Source: a virus
Virus record (IMG/VR): IMGVR_UViG_3300022074_000316
Coordinates: 1-26,516 of that record
DNA: 26,516 bases
Reading direction: 5' to 3' (one strand)
Position numbers and translations under genes: made by a program. Position 1 is the stretch's first letter. Every line of letters starts with the position of its first letter. Below, in pieces: positions 15,998 to 23,957 of this stretch. Below the pieces are notes generated by a model. It searched no databases, was not told where the DNA came from, and saw only the letters and a list, made by a program, of their open reading frames with translations.

Positions 15998-16392
15998 TGT
16001 CAGAAAGTAATAAATATGAAATGGTAAAGAATAATTATACGTCTACAGTATATGTTATTCAAGAAATATCAGGAAGCAAAGCAGGTGCTCCTAAAATTAA
16101 TATTATAGGTGCATCTCAATATGGACAATTTAAATTTTTGTTACCAGAGTTTTCACAAATGATATTTTCACCAGGCCCTTTAGTTTTTAAACTAAGACAA
16201 GGTTTAAAAAATTATAAGCCAAGAGATTATTTACTACTTACAGGCGATCCCGCTATCATAGGTGTTGCATGTTCTATTGTGTCTGATATTACTAATGGTA
16301 AATTTAAATTGCTTAAATGGGATAAACAAGAAAGAAAATATTATCCTATTGAAATTAATCTATACGAGAAAGGAGAACTAGATGAGCATTAA
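15997..16392 (+). CDS. conserved phage protein of unknown function, possibly leaderless
   Basis: I choose ATG 15997 (131 residues, MSESNKYEMVKNN) because the ATG at 15979 lies upstream of the predicted -10 box and could not be on the transcript. The promoter's predicted start base is the A of this ATG, so the mRNA may be leaderless; the next Met at 16021 also lacks a Shine-Dalgarno. The protein is a compact alpha/beta domain (STVYVIQEISG, KINIIGASQYGQFKFLLP, RDYLLLTGDPAIIGVACSIVSD). GDPAIIGVACSI suggests a small-molecule or nucleic-acid binding turn, but I know no family. As first gene of the replication operon, beside the helicase promoter, it could act early or as a regulator; that is speculation. 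Confidence 0.6.
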   Translation: MSESNKYEMVKNNYTSTVYVIQEISGSKAGAPKINIIGASQYGQFKFLLPEFSQMIFSPGPLVFKLRQGLKNYKPRDYLLLTGDPAIIGVACSIVSDITNGKFKLLKWDKQERKYYPIEINLYEKGELDEH

Positions 16393-16954
16393 ACAACAAA
16401 TAAAAATGCCTGACTTTGAGGCAGATCAACAAGATGCAATGAAGAAAACGGATAATATTCAGTCTCTTGCAGACCAAGTTGAACAATTAGAAAAGTTTAT
16501 TCAATCTATTGAAGATAGGGAGAATGAAATAAAAGAACTTAAAAAATCTAGAGATAGAATATCGGGTGACATCATACCAACTATGATGTCAGAGATGGGT
16601 CTCTCAGAATTAAAACTTCAAGATGGATCACATCTTAAAGTTGCCACTTCTTATAAAGCTCACATTAGTGAAGCTAATAAAGAAATGGCTTTTAACTGGC
16701 TTCGTGACAATGGACTAGGTGATATTATTAAGAACGAGATCTTGGTAGCATTTGGTCGTAACGAGGATAACAAGGCAGCGTCTTACGCTGAACTTGCGAA
16801 GAGTCAAGGGTTTCAACCGACACAAAAGATGAAGGTTGAGCCCATGACTCTGAAAGCGCTAGTCCGTGAGCGTTTAGAGGCGGGTAAAGAAATGCCAACG
16901 GAAATTTTCGGTGTATACACTGAGAATAAAACAACAATAAAAAGGAACAAGTAA
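16382..16954 (+). CDS. conserved coiled-coil phage protein, replication module
   Basis: A 190-residue soluble protein. AGGAG at 16371-16375 gives a good Shine-Dalgarno; it overlaps the preceding gene by 11 nt. Residues about 26-60 form a charged coiled coil (LADQVEQLEKFIQSIEDRENEIKELKK). After this come a beta pair (LKLQDGSHLKVATSYKAHIS), FNWLRDNGLGDIIKNE, and a C-terminal conserved-looking block, EPMTLKALVRERLEAGKEMP followed by FGVYTENKTTIKR. I recall similar proteins beside replication genes of podovirus-like phages, but their function is not established. Position before the putative ssDNA-binding protein suggests a replication accessory role. The second half (about 16700-16910) is GC-richer than the surroundings. 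Confidence 0.6.
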   Translation: MSIKQQIKMPDFEADQQDAMKKTDNIQSLADQVEQLEKFIQSIEDRENEIKELKKSRDRISGDIIPTMMSEMGLSELKLQDGSHLKVATSYKAHISEANKEMAFNWLRDNGLGDIIKNEILVAFGRNEDNKAASYAELAKSQGFQPTQKMKVEPMTLKALVRERLEAGKEMPTEIFGVYTENKTTIKRNK

Positions 16955-16955
16955 C

Positions 16956-17705
16956 ATGAACCAAGTAGCAACGAAAAAAGAAGGAGCATTAGCAACTAAT
17001 TTGTTTGAAGCTGATGCAAACCAAGGGGCTCAAAATATTTCGCAAGAAGATCTTGCGTTACCTTTCTTAAAAATTTTGGGTCAACTATCTCCAGAGGTAA
17101 ACAAGAGAGATGGTAAATATGTAGAAGGTGCTGAACCTGGCAAGATAATTAATACTGTTACAAACGAATTGTTTGATAGTATTAATGTAATACCTTGTCA
17201 CTACAAAAGACAGTACATCGAATGGCAAGACAGGGGTACCAGCACTGGTGCACCAGTAGCTATTCATGAAGCAGGGAGTGATATAATTAATCAAACCAAA
17301 AGAGATGCTTCATACAAAGATAGATTACCAAACGGTAATTATCTTGATAATACTGCAAATCATTTTGTATTGGTATTAGGTAAAAGCCCAAGCACAGCAT
17401 TAATATCTATGAAATCTACTCAATTAAAAATTAGTAGAAAATGGAATTCAATGATGATGGGTATTAAAATGCAGGGTAAAAATGGATTATTTACTCCGCC
17501 TACATACAGCCACATTTACAATCTAAAAACTGTACAAATGTCAAATGACAAAGGTACATGGTTTGGTTGGGATGTGAGCAAAGTTGGTCCCGTAGCTTCT
17601 AAAGGAGACTACGAAATGGCTAAAGGCTTTGCAACAAGTGTAGGCAAAGGAGAAGTCCAAGCTAAACACGGCTCAGAAGAAAACGAGTCTAAACAACCAT
17701 ACTAG
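16956..17705 (+). CDS. putative phage ssDNA-binding protein
   Basis: A 249-residue protein, preceded by AAAGGA at 16940-16945. It contains the conserved-looking segment LPFLKILGQLSPEV (about 35-48), VIPCHYKRQYIEW, and beta-rich stretches (HFVLVLGKSPSTALISMKS; YSHIYNLKTVQMSN; TWFGWDVSKVGPV). Proteins with this pattern in marine phages are sometimes annotated as ssDNA-binding proteins, which fits the place directly before primase, helicase and polymerase. The C-terminus is short, acidic and ends with an aromatic (EENESKQPY), reminiscent of the partner-binding tails of ssDNA-binding proteins such as T7 gp2.5, but the resemblance is weak. An ERF/RecT-like annealing protein is another possibility. 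Confidence 0.45.
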   Translation: MNQVATKKEGALATNLFEADANQGAQNISQEDLALPFLKILGQLSPEVNKRDGKYVEGAEPGKIINTVTNELFDSINVIPCHYKRQYIEWQDRGTSTGAPVAIHEAGSDIINQTKRDASYKDRLPNGNYLDNTANHFVLVLGKSPSTALISMKSTQLKISRKWNSMMMGIKMQGKNGLFTPPTYSHIYNLKTVQMSNDKGTWFGWDVSKVGPVASKGDYEMAKGFATSVGKGEVQAKHGSEENESKQPY

Positions 17706-17757
17706 AATCCTAGGTAGTGGGCGTCGAAGCTAGCGTGGAAACGCCCACGTATATTTT
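17702..17757 (+). promoter_or_regulatory. GC-rich hairpin before the primase gene
   Basis: GTGGGCGT (17717-17724) and ACGCCCAC (17741-17748) form a perfect 8-bp stem with a 16-nt loop; with a bulged G49 it can extend by UA/UA. The stem is followed by TATATTTTTAT, so it could be an intrinsic terminator that reduces downstream expression. The primase ATG at 17759 has no Shine-Dalgarno, so it could instead control translation. CTAG occurs three times (17702, 17710 and in the loop at 17730), allowing a short CUAG-CUAG loop contact. It is far more GC-rich than the neighbouring DNA. Confidence 0.6.
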
Positions 17758-17758
17758 T

Positions 17759-19255
17759 ATGGTTGAACAATTTAAAAAAATATTTTTAGGATTAGATCGT
17801 GCTCACGGTGTCACTAAAGTAGGCGAATCAAACGGTAACGGAAAAAAAGTAAAAGGAGTATCTTTTATTAAGAGAGAACCAGTTACAGATGATCTATGGA
17901 AAAAACATTTAGACGGCACAGATAGTTTAGGTGTCATACCTATTAACGATGACAACAATTGTAAGTGGGGATGTATAGATATAGATTCATACGCAGGGTT
18001 TGATCACAAACAATTAATAGATAAAATAGATAAATTAAATTTACCACTAATAGTATTTAGATCTAAGTCTGGTGGTGCACATGTATTTTTATTTACAGAA
18101 GATTATGTATCTGCAAAATCTATGCAAGATAAGTTAATGCAGATAAAAGCTGTATTGGGATATGGTGGTTCAGAAGTTTTTCCAAAACAAACGGAATTAA
18201 AATCGAAAGATGATACAGGAAATTTTTTAAACTTACCATATTTTTCTGGTAACAAAACAACAAGATACGCATTTAAAAAAGATGGGGCAGGTGCTACACT
18301 AGATGATTTTTTTTCATTGTATGAAAATACAAAAGTAAAAGATGTTGATAGTATAAAAGTAGAAAGACCTAAATCAGAATATAGTGATGGACCACCATGT
18401 ATTGAAACACTAGCTATGAATAAAATAGGTGAAGGTGGTAGGAACAATGCATTGTTTCATTATGGTGTGTATGCAAAACAAAAATGGCCAGGTGAATGGA
18501 AATCAAAATTAATTTTATTTAATGCAACTGCAATGGAAAGACCATTATCTGATTCAGAGGTACAGATAGTTGTTACACAGCACGACAAAAAAGAATGGGG
18601 CTATAAATGTAAAGATGAACCTATGTGTAGTATGTGTGATAAAACATTATGTCGGACTAGAAAATACGGTATCGGCCAGGAAATATTGTTTCCTGGGCTA
18701 ACCGACCTCCAGGTAATAGACTTGGAGGATCCTTACTACTATCTCAATGTAGACGGAGAAAGATTATACTTAGAGAATGTAAAATACTTGAGACAGCAAA
18801 GTTTATTTCAGGAGGCATGTATGAAACAATTAAGAAACAGACCACCAACATTAAAAGAAAAAGATTGGGTGACCATAACAAATTTATTATTAAATAGCGC
18901 AGAAGTCACAGAACCTGCGGAAGGATTAAGAACAGAAGATCAATTACAAAATCATTTAGAAGAGTTTTGTTTAAACAGGCAGGTATCAACAGATAAAAAT
19001 GATTTAAAAAAAGGTGGTGTATGGACATCAGAAGGCTATCATCATTTTGTATTTGATAGATTCTATCACCAGTTTTTAATGCGTAGAAGATGGGATCTAG
19101 GTTATTCAAGAACAGCACAATTGCTAAAAGAAAAATGTGATTGTGAAAATAAAAGAATTGGAAAAGAAAGATTATCTATATTTGTAGTTAAAGAGTTTGA
19201 TAAAAAAACAGATGATTACAAACCTAAAAAATTAAAAGAGGAGTCACCATACTAA
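17759..19255 (+). CDS. archaeo-eukaryotic-type primase (TOTE-like primase domain)
   Basis: I start at ATG 17759 (498 residues), since the upstream GTG at 17717 lies inside the hairpin. The AEP catalytic core is visible: KWGCIDID (D74 and D76, metal ligands), FRSKSGGAHVFLF (S102-H108, nucleotide binding), then SEVFPKQTELKS and NFLNLPYFSGNKTTRY, the pattern of the TOTE conflict-system primase domain. Residues 211-232 (GPPCIETL, GEGGRNNALF) resemble the C-terminal primase helical domain, followed by a Cys cluster C284, C290, C293, C298, probably zinc-binding, and a C-terminal region of unknown role. It would make primers for the family A polymerase. It ends TAATG into the SF1 helicase gene. No helicase domain is fused, unlike many phage primases. 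Confidence 0.8.
   Translation: MVEQFKKIFLGLDRAHGVTKVGESNGNGKKVKGVSFIKREPVTDDLWKKHLDGTDSLGVIPINDDNNCKWGCIDIDSYAGFDHKQLIDKIDKLNLPLIVFRSKSGGAHVFLFTEDYVSAKSMQDKLMQIKAVLGYGGSEVFPKQTELKSKDDTGNFLNLPYFSGNKTTRYAFKKDGAGATLDDFFSLYENTKVKDVDSIKVERPKSEYSDGPPCIETLAMNKIGEGGRNNALFHYGVYAKQKWPGEWKSKLILFNATAMERPLSDSEVQIVVTQHDKKEWGYKCKDEPMCSMCDKTLCRTRKYGIGQEILFPGLTDLQVIDLEDPYYYLNVDGERLYLENVKYLRQQSLFQEACMKQLRNRPPTLKEKDWVTITNLLLNSAEVTEPAEGLRTEDQLQNHLEEFCLNRQVSTDKNDLKKGGVWTSEGYHHFVFDRFYHQFLMRRRWDLGYSRTAQLLKEKCDCENKRIGKERLSIFVVKEFDKKTDDYKPKKLKEESPY
18676..18728 (+). repeat. two adjacent perfect or near-perfect hairpins inside the primase gene
   Basis: CCAGGAAA (18676-18683) and TTTCCTGG (18689-18696) form an 8-bp stem with a 5-nt loop. 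Immediately after, CCTCCAGG (18706-18713) pairs with CTTGGAGG (18721-18728) over 8 bp with one G-U and a 7-nt loop. They lie in a GC-richer patch just after the Cys cluster codons. They may be an mRNA element or chance. Confidence 0.45.
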
Positions 19256-20742
19256 TGAAAACAATTGTATTAGGACCACCAGGCACAGGTAAAACAACTA
19301 CGTTGTTAAACAAAGTAGATGACTATTTAAAACAAACAGATCCTGATAAAGTTGGTTACTTTGCTTTTACACAGAAAGCTGCGTACGAAGCAAGAGACAG
19401 AGCTATAAAAAAATTTAATCTTACAGAAGACGACTTACCATACTTTAGAACATTACACTCACTAGCATTTAGAAAACTTGGTGTAAAAAAAGAAGACGTA
19501 ATGCAGCGCAGGCATTATGTTGATCTTGGAAATAAACTAGGTTTTCCTGTAAACTACGCAAAGTTTGAAGACGATCATAATGGTATCTTTACATCTGACA
19601 GTGAATACTTACGAATAATTAATCTCGCAAAGTTACGAAATATTACACCAGAACAACAGTTTGATTTAGCAGAACATAATAGTGATCTTGAAAGAGATAA
19701 ACTAACTATCATTGCAAACGAAATAGAACGATACAAAAAAGAATACAATCTAATAGATTTTAACGACATGATATTACATTTTATCAAATCAGATAAGTCA
19801 CCGAAGTTTGATGTAGTATTTATAGATGAAGCACAAGATCTATCGTTAATGCAGTGGGATATGGCAAAAAGTATTTGGAATAAAACAACAGATTCTTTTA
19901 TTGCAGGTGATGATGATCAGGCAATATTTAGGTGGGCAGGTGCAGATGTAGATTCTTTTATTGCACAGAAAGGTTTGATGGTGCCACTTACACAATCACA
20001 CAGAATACCAGCAGCTGTGCATAACGTTGCTATGAATATAATAAACAAAGTTAGAAACAGAATAGATAAAACTTGGAAACCAAAAACACATCAAGGAGCT
20101 TTGTCTAGGTATGATGACTTTGAACAATTAGATATGTCTTCAGGTGAATGGTTAGTTATGGCTAGAACTAAATACATGTTAAACGAATTAGAAGAAACAT
20201 TATATAGAAACGGTTTGTATTATAGAAATAAATTTAAGAAAACTAAAGAACAAGAATTACACTATGCTGCACAAGACTGGGAGAACTTACGTAAAGGTCA
20301 ACCTATAGCATACAAACAAATAGAAAGAATTTACGGATACATGAAAGATAATACAGATAAGAAAAAACTAAAAGGTATGTTGAAGGATTCTTCTTACGAT
20401 ATAGATACACTTAAACAATCTTATGGTTTGAAAACAGATAAACCTTGGTTTGAGGCATTTGATGATGCACCAAGTCGAGATGTAAGCTATCTAAGAAAGA
20501 TGAGAAAGAATGGAGAAAAACTGAACGAAGATCCACGAATAACTTTGTCAACCATACATGGTGCAAAGGGTGGTGAATCACAGAACGTTGTATTATTAAC
20601 TGATCTCAGTGAAAACACAATGAAGGCATACGAAAAAAACCCAGATGATGAGAATAGATTGTTCTACGTTGGTGCAACAAGGACCAAGGAACATCTACAT
20701 ATCATATCACCAAAACAAGAATACAAAGGATACAGTATATGA
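19255..20742 (+). CDS. UvrD/Rep-like superfamily 1 DNA helicase
   Basis: A 495-residue SF1A helicase. Motifs: Walker A GPPGTGKT (7-14); FAFTQKAAYEARDR (motif Ia); FRTLHSLAFRKLG; DEAQD (191-195, motif II); GDDDQAIFRWAGAD (218-231, motif III); LTQSHRIP (motif IV); LSTIHGAKGGES (motif V); LFYVGATRTKEHL (motif VI). This is shorter than bacterial UvrD (about 720 residues), with reduced 1B/2B insertions. It would unwind DNA 3'-5', probably at phage replication forks, as no DnaB- or gp4-type helicase is in the window. The ATG 19255 lies in the primase stop; its own stop overlaps the DUF3310 start (ATGA). Confidence 0.93.
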   Translation: MKTIVLGPPGTGKTTTLLNKVDDYLKQTDPDKVGYFAFTQKAAYEARDRAIKKFNLTEDDLPYFRTLHSLAFRKLGVKKEDVMQRRHYVDLGNKLGFPVNYAKFEDDHNGIFTSDSEYLRIINLAKLRNITPEQQFDLAEHNSDLERDKLTIIANEIERYKKEYNLIDFNDMILHFIKSDKSPKFDVVFIDEAQDLSLMQWDMAKSIWNKTTDSFIAGDDDQAIFRWAGADVDSFIAQKGLMVPLTQSHRIPAAVHNVAMNIINKVRNRIDKTWKPKTHQGALSRYDDFEQLDMSSGEWLVMARTKYMLNELEETLYRNGLYYRNKFKKTKEQELHYAAQDWENLRKGQPIAYKQIERIYGYMKDNTDKKKLKGMLKDSSYDIDTLKQSYGLKTDKPWFEAFDDAPSRDVSYLRKMRKNGEKLNEDPRITLSTIHGAKGGESQNVVLLTDLSENTMKAYEKNPDDENRLFYVGATRTKEHLHIISPKQEYKGYSI

Positions 20743-20978
20743 CAAACAAAGATATGTTCAAAGGAACAACATACTCTTCATTAGAAGAGCAGGTAGGTGG
20801 CAAACATTATAAAAATTTTCGCATACAGCCAGCAGAGTTTATTAACGAAAATAAACTTTTATTCGCAGAAGGCAACGCTATAAAATATATTTGCAGGCAC
20901 TCTGTAAAAGGAGGGCAACAAGATATTGAAAAAGCAATACATTATTTAAAGATGATATTAGAGAGGGACTACTCATGA
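20739..20978 (+). CDS. DUF3310 protein
   Basis: A 79-residue protein with the complete DUF3310 pattern: VGGKHYKNFRIQPAEFI, then LFAEGNAIKYICRH, then KGGQQDIEKAIHYLKMIL. This short helical domain is very widespread in phages, sometimes fused to or near nucleotide-metabolism enzymes, and its biochemical role is not established; it is sometimes called a nucleotide kinase without firm evidence. It is coupled by ATGA overlaps to both the SF1 helicase and the following putative nuclease, so it probably acts together with the replication genes. Confidence 0.9.
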   Translation: MTNKDMFKGTTYSSLEEQVGGKHYKNFRIQPAEFINENKLLFAEGNAIKYICRHSVKGGQQDIEKAIHYLKMILERDYS

Positions 20979-21472
20979 GTTGGGAAGAATATAGAAAACA
21001 AGCAAAGATATCAGAAGAAAAATTTGCAAAAAATTTAATTGATCCAATATGGGCAAATGATTATGAAAACATGAAAGAGCATTGGGATGTCAAAGGAGTG
21101 TTTAAAAACAAAACTTATAAATTTGATGTCAAAGGAATGAAAAAGAAAAATCGATGGGACAATAATTTTCAGGATGATATTGCGTGGGTTGAAGGAACAA
21201 ATGTTAGAGGTGAACCTGGTTGGGTAAAAGGCAAAGCTAATTATATTGTTTTTGAAAGAAACAAGTATTGGTTGATAGTTGATAGACAAGAGTTATTAAA
21301 TCATGTAGTAAATAAATTAAAGGAGAAAGGTTATGAAAAAGGAAAAGGTATTTATCAAGTTTATCAACGAGATGGTAGACAAGATAAAATAACAATGGTT
21401 CCTTATGAAGATATTGAAAAACTAACCAACATAGAAAAGGTTGATAAAGATGATACTAAAACCAATATTTAA
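20975..21472 (+). CDS. putative PD-(D/E)XK-type phage nuclease
   Basis: A 165-residue basic protein. An N-terminal helix with EEKFAKN (E14/E15) precedes HWDVKGVFKNKTYKFDVKGMKKKNR, where D38 and D51-V-K53 fit the D-(x)n-DxK core of PD-(D/E)XK nucleases. WVEGTNVRGEPGWVKGKANYIVFER followed by YWLIVDRQELL looks like the later core strands and helix. The place between DUF3310 and DNA polymerase suggests an endonuclease or junction resolvase for phage recombination, in the way T7 uses gp3, but the specificity is unknown. The fold assignment is by motif only. It overlaps the polymerase frame by 23 nt. Confidence 0.5.
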   Translation: MSWEEYRKQAKISEEKFAKNLIDPIWANDYENMKEHWDVKGVFKNKTYKFDVKGMKKKNRWDNNFQDDIAWVEGTNVRGEPGWVKGKANYIVFERNKYWLIVDRQELLNHVVNKLKEKGYEKGKGIYQVYQRDGRQDKITMVPYEDIEKLTNIEKVDKDDTKTNI

Positions 21473-23297
21473 ACCACAAACAGAATGGGTGCCACCAGAA
21501 TCTTTTCCTGACTTATCTAAGTATGATGAGATATCAATAGACTTAGAAACAAAAGACCCTGATCTTAAAACAATGGGATCTGGTTCTATTACAGGTAGAT
21601 CTAAAATAGTTGGTATAGCTTTAGCTGTAAAAGATTGGTCTGGATACTATCCAATAGCACACGAAGGTGGTGGTAATTTAGATAAGAAAAAAGTTATGGA
21701 TTACTTTAGAACTATTCTAAACTACCCCTCTACAAAGATATTTCACAACGCTATGTATGACGTATGTTTTATACGTGCTGCAGGCCTTAAAATTAATGGA
21801 ACCATCGTAGATACTATGATTGCTGGCTCTCTCGTGGACGAGAATCGCTTTCGTTACGATTTAGGCTCCATGGGTAGGGATTACCTCGGAAGAGGCAAAA
21901 ACGAGGCTATATTGAACGAAACAGCAGCTATTTGGGGTGTAGATGCTAAGTCAGAGATGTATAAATTACCTGCTATATATGTGGGTGAGTATGCTGAGAG
22001 AGATGCAGAGATGACTCTTGAATTATGGCAACAAATGAAACAAGAGATACAGCACCAAGATATAGAATCTATTTTTGATTTAGAGACTGAACTTTTTCCT
22101 TGCCTCGTCGATATGCGTTTCTTAGGAGTTCGAGTAGATGTTGAAGCAGCGAATCAATTAAAACAGAAACTATTAGCAGAAGAAAAAGAATGCTTACAAA
22201 AAGTAAAAAAAGAAACATCAATAGATATCCAAATATGGGCTGCTCGATCGATTGCGAAAGTTTTTGAAAAATTAAACCTACCTTTTGACCGAACTGAAAA
22301 AACAAACTCTCCATCATTTACTAAAAACTTTTTAAAGAATCATCCTCATCCAATAGTTAAACATATTGCTAGAGCTCGTGAAATAAACAAAGCTCATACT
22401 ACGTTCATTGATACCATATTAAAACATGAACATAAAGGAAGAATACATGCTGAGATAAATCAGCTTAGATCCGATCAGGGTGGTACAGTAACAGGTAGAT
22501 TCAGTTACAATAACCCAAACCTACAGCAAATACCAGCACGTAACAAGGAACTTGGACCACTGATTAGATCTTTATTTATACCAGAACAAGGTTGTAAATG
22601 GGGTGTATTTGATTACTCACAACAAGAACCAAGACTTGTTGTGCACTACGCAGCATTACAGAATCTCTATGGAGTAGGCGACGTATTGGATGCATATCAA
22701 GATACTGATGTGGACTTTCACCAGATTGTTGCTGAAATGGCAGAGATACCAAGAGAACAAGCTAAGACTATAAACCTTGGATTATTTTATGGTATGGGTA
22801 AAAATAAATTACAGGCAGAACTTGGGGTTAGTAAAGAGAAAGCGGAGAGTTTATTTAAACAGTATCACTCACGTGTACCATTCGTAAAACAATTAATGGA
22901 CAATGTTATGCAACGTGCACAGGGTAGAGGTAAGATAAGAACTTTGTTAGGTAGACTATGTAGATTTCATCTATGGGAACCAAACCAGTTTGGTATACAT
23001 AAACCCTTGACACACGATGCAGCACTCTCGGAACATGGACCAGGGATTAGAAGAGCTTTTACTTACAAAGCTTTGAATAGATTAATACAAGGTTCAGCAG
23101 CAGACATGACAAAAAAAGCAATGATAGAACTACATAAGGAGGGTATTACACCACATATACAAGTGCATGATGAGCTTGATATATCTGTAGACAACAATGC
23201 TGATAAGATAAAAGAGATAATGGAATCAGCAGTAGATTTAGAAGTTCCCAATAAGGTAGACTATGAATCTGGGCCTAATTGGGGTACAATAAAATGA
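21450..23297 (+). CDS. polA: family A DNA polymerase with 3'-5' exonuclease (Leu762 type)
   Basis: Start ATG 21450 (615 residues) has AAGG 9 nt upstream and is preferred to the TTG at 21441. The proofreading exonuclease is intact: SIDLETKDP (D31, E33), FHNAMYDV (D104), YAERDAEM (Y181, D185). Polymerase motifs: A VFDYSQQEPR (D388), B REQAKTINLGLFYG (R435, K439, L443, Y447), C QVHDELDIS (H573-D574-E575). The 5'-3' exonuclease domain of bacterial Pol I is absent. The residue equivalent to E. coli F762 is Leu. This would be the phage replicase. At 615 residues it is shorter than T7 polymerase (704), and I see no obvious thioredoxin-binding insertion. Confidence 0.95.
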   Translation: MILKPIFKPQTEWVPPESFPDLSKYDEISIDLETKDPDLKTMGSGSITGRSKIVGIALAVKDWSGYYPIAHEGGGNLDKKKVMDYFRTILNYPSTKIFHNAMYDVCFIRAAGLKINGTIVDTMIAGSLVDENRFRYDLGSMGRDYLGRGKNEAILNETAAIWGVDAKSEMYKLPAIYVGEYAERDAEMTLELWQQMKQEIQHQDIESIFDLETELFPCLVDMRFLGVRVDVEAANQLKQKLLAEEKECLQKVKKETSIDIQIWAARSIAKVFEKLNLPFDRTEKTNSPSFTKNFLKNHPHPIVKHIARAREINKAHTTFIDTILKHEHKGRIHAEINQLRSDQGGTVTGRFSYNNPNLQQIPARNKELGPLIRSLFIPEQGCKWGVFDYSQQEPRLVVHYAALQNLYGVGDVLDAYQDTDVDFHQIVAEMAEIPREQAKTINLGLFYGMGKNKLQAELGVSKEKAESLFKQYHSRVPFVKQLMDNVMQRAQGRGKIRTLLGRLCRFHLWEPNQFGIHKPLTHDAALSEHGPGIRRAFTYKALNRLIQGSAADMTKKAMIELHKEGITPHIQVHDELDISVDNNADKIKEIMESAVDLEVPNKVDYESGPNWGTIK

Positions 23298-23306
23298 GGT
23301 TAAATT

Positions 23307-23957
23307 ATGGCTTACTTAAATGCAAACATACCACCAATCTATGCTCAAATAAGGAGAGAATATTTATATGATTGTAAAAAACATCATGGAGAAGTTGAAG
23401 ACTGTATTGTCTTTGGTCTTAGCTGTATTACAGGTCGCGCTATCTTATGGCATGCTATTATGGAAAACGGTGCAGTCTATTATCGTCTCCCAATTACGGC
23501 TTTTATTCAACGTGATTATGAACCCTCAACTGTTCCCATTAAAAGACTTGATGAACTGGAGCTTTGGAATTCTTTTAGTTATTATCCTGCTGTTAATTGT
23601 TGGGATATTTTAAGTGATCAACACGGAAAATATATAGGTAAAGATAAAAAATGGCACGAAGGTAAATATTTATTTACCGTTGACTTTGCACACCCAGAGT
23701 CTAATATACTTGACACGGAACATTCCGAGATACCGCACGAACACAAGTGCGCTCACATAATTGCATTAGACGATGGCAATTTTGCAGCACAACCAAACAA
23801 TAGATGCATATGGGACCTACCTTCTTTTACAGTGAAGGATAATATTCCTGATTGGAAGGTACAAACAAATGAATGGAATGTAGAAGATACAGGTCAATGG
23901 AAAACAGAAGACACTGATAAATTCTTTTACGAAATAGAGGAGAAGAAAAATGATTAA
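23307..23957 (+). CDS. unknown conserved-looking phage protein after polA
   Basis: A 216-residue soluble protein with a GAGG site at 23296-23299 before its ATG. It is rich in aromatic residues, His and Cys: CKKHHGEVEDC (23-33), FGLSCITGRAILWHAIMENG, WNSFSYYPAVNCWDIL, then a beta region (KYLFTVDFAHPE, KCAHIIALDDGNFAAQPNNRCIWDLPSF). The C-terminus is acidic and Trp-rich (NEWNVEDTGQWKTEDT). I do not recognise a family. The scattered His and Cys might bind metal, but no standard finger is present. The last 8 nt overlap the microprotein gene. Its place after the polymerase suggests replication or takeover of the host, without firm support. Confidence 0.55.
   Translation: MAYLNANIPPIYAQIRREYLYDCKKHHGEVEDCIVFGLSCITGRAILWHAIMENGAVYYRLPITAFIQRDYEPSTVPIKRLDELELWNSFSYYPAVNCWDILSDQHGKYIGKDKKWHEGKYLFTVDFAHPESNILDTEHSEIPHEHKCAHIIALDDGNFAAQPNNRCIWDLPSFTVKDNIPDWKVQTNEWNVEDTGQWKTEDTDKFFYEIEEKKND

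Noticed and set aside
17702-17757. Hammerhead or twister ribozyme
   Set aside because: The CUGANGA core of hammerheads and the conserved twister loops are missing.
17717-17758. GTG start extending the primase by 14 residues
   Set aside because: The codons fall in the perfect hairpin and encode no family-like sequence; the ATG at 17759 starts a natural primase N-terminus.
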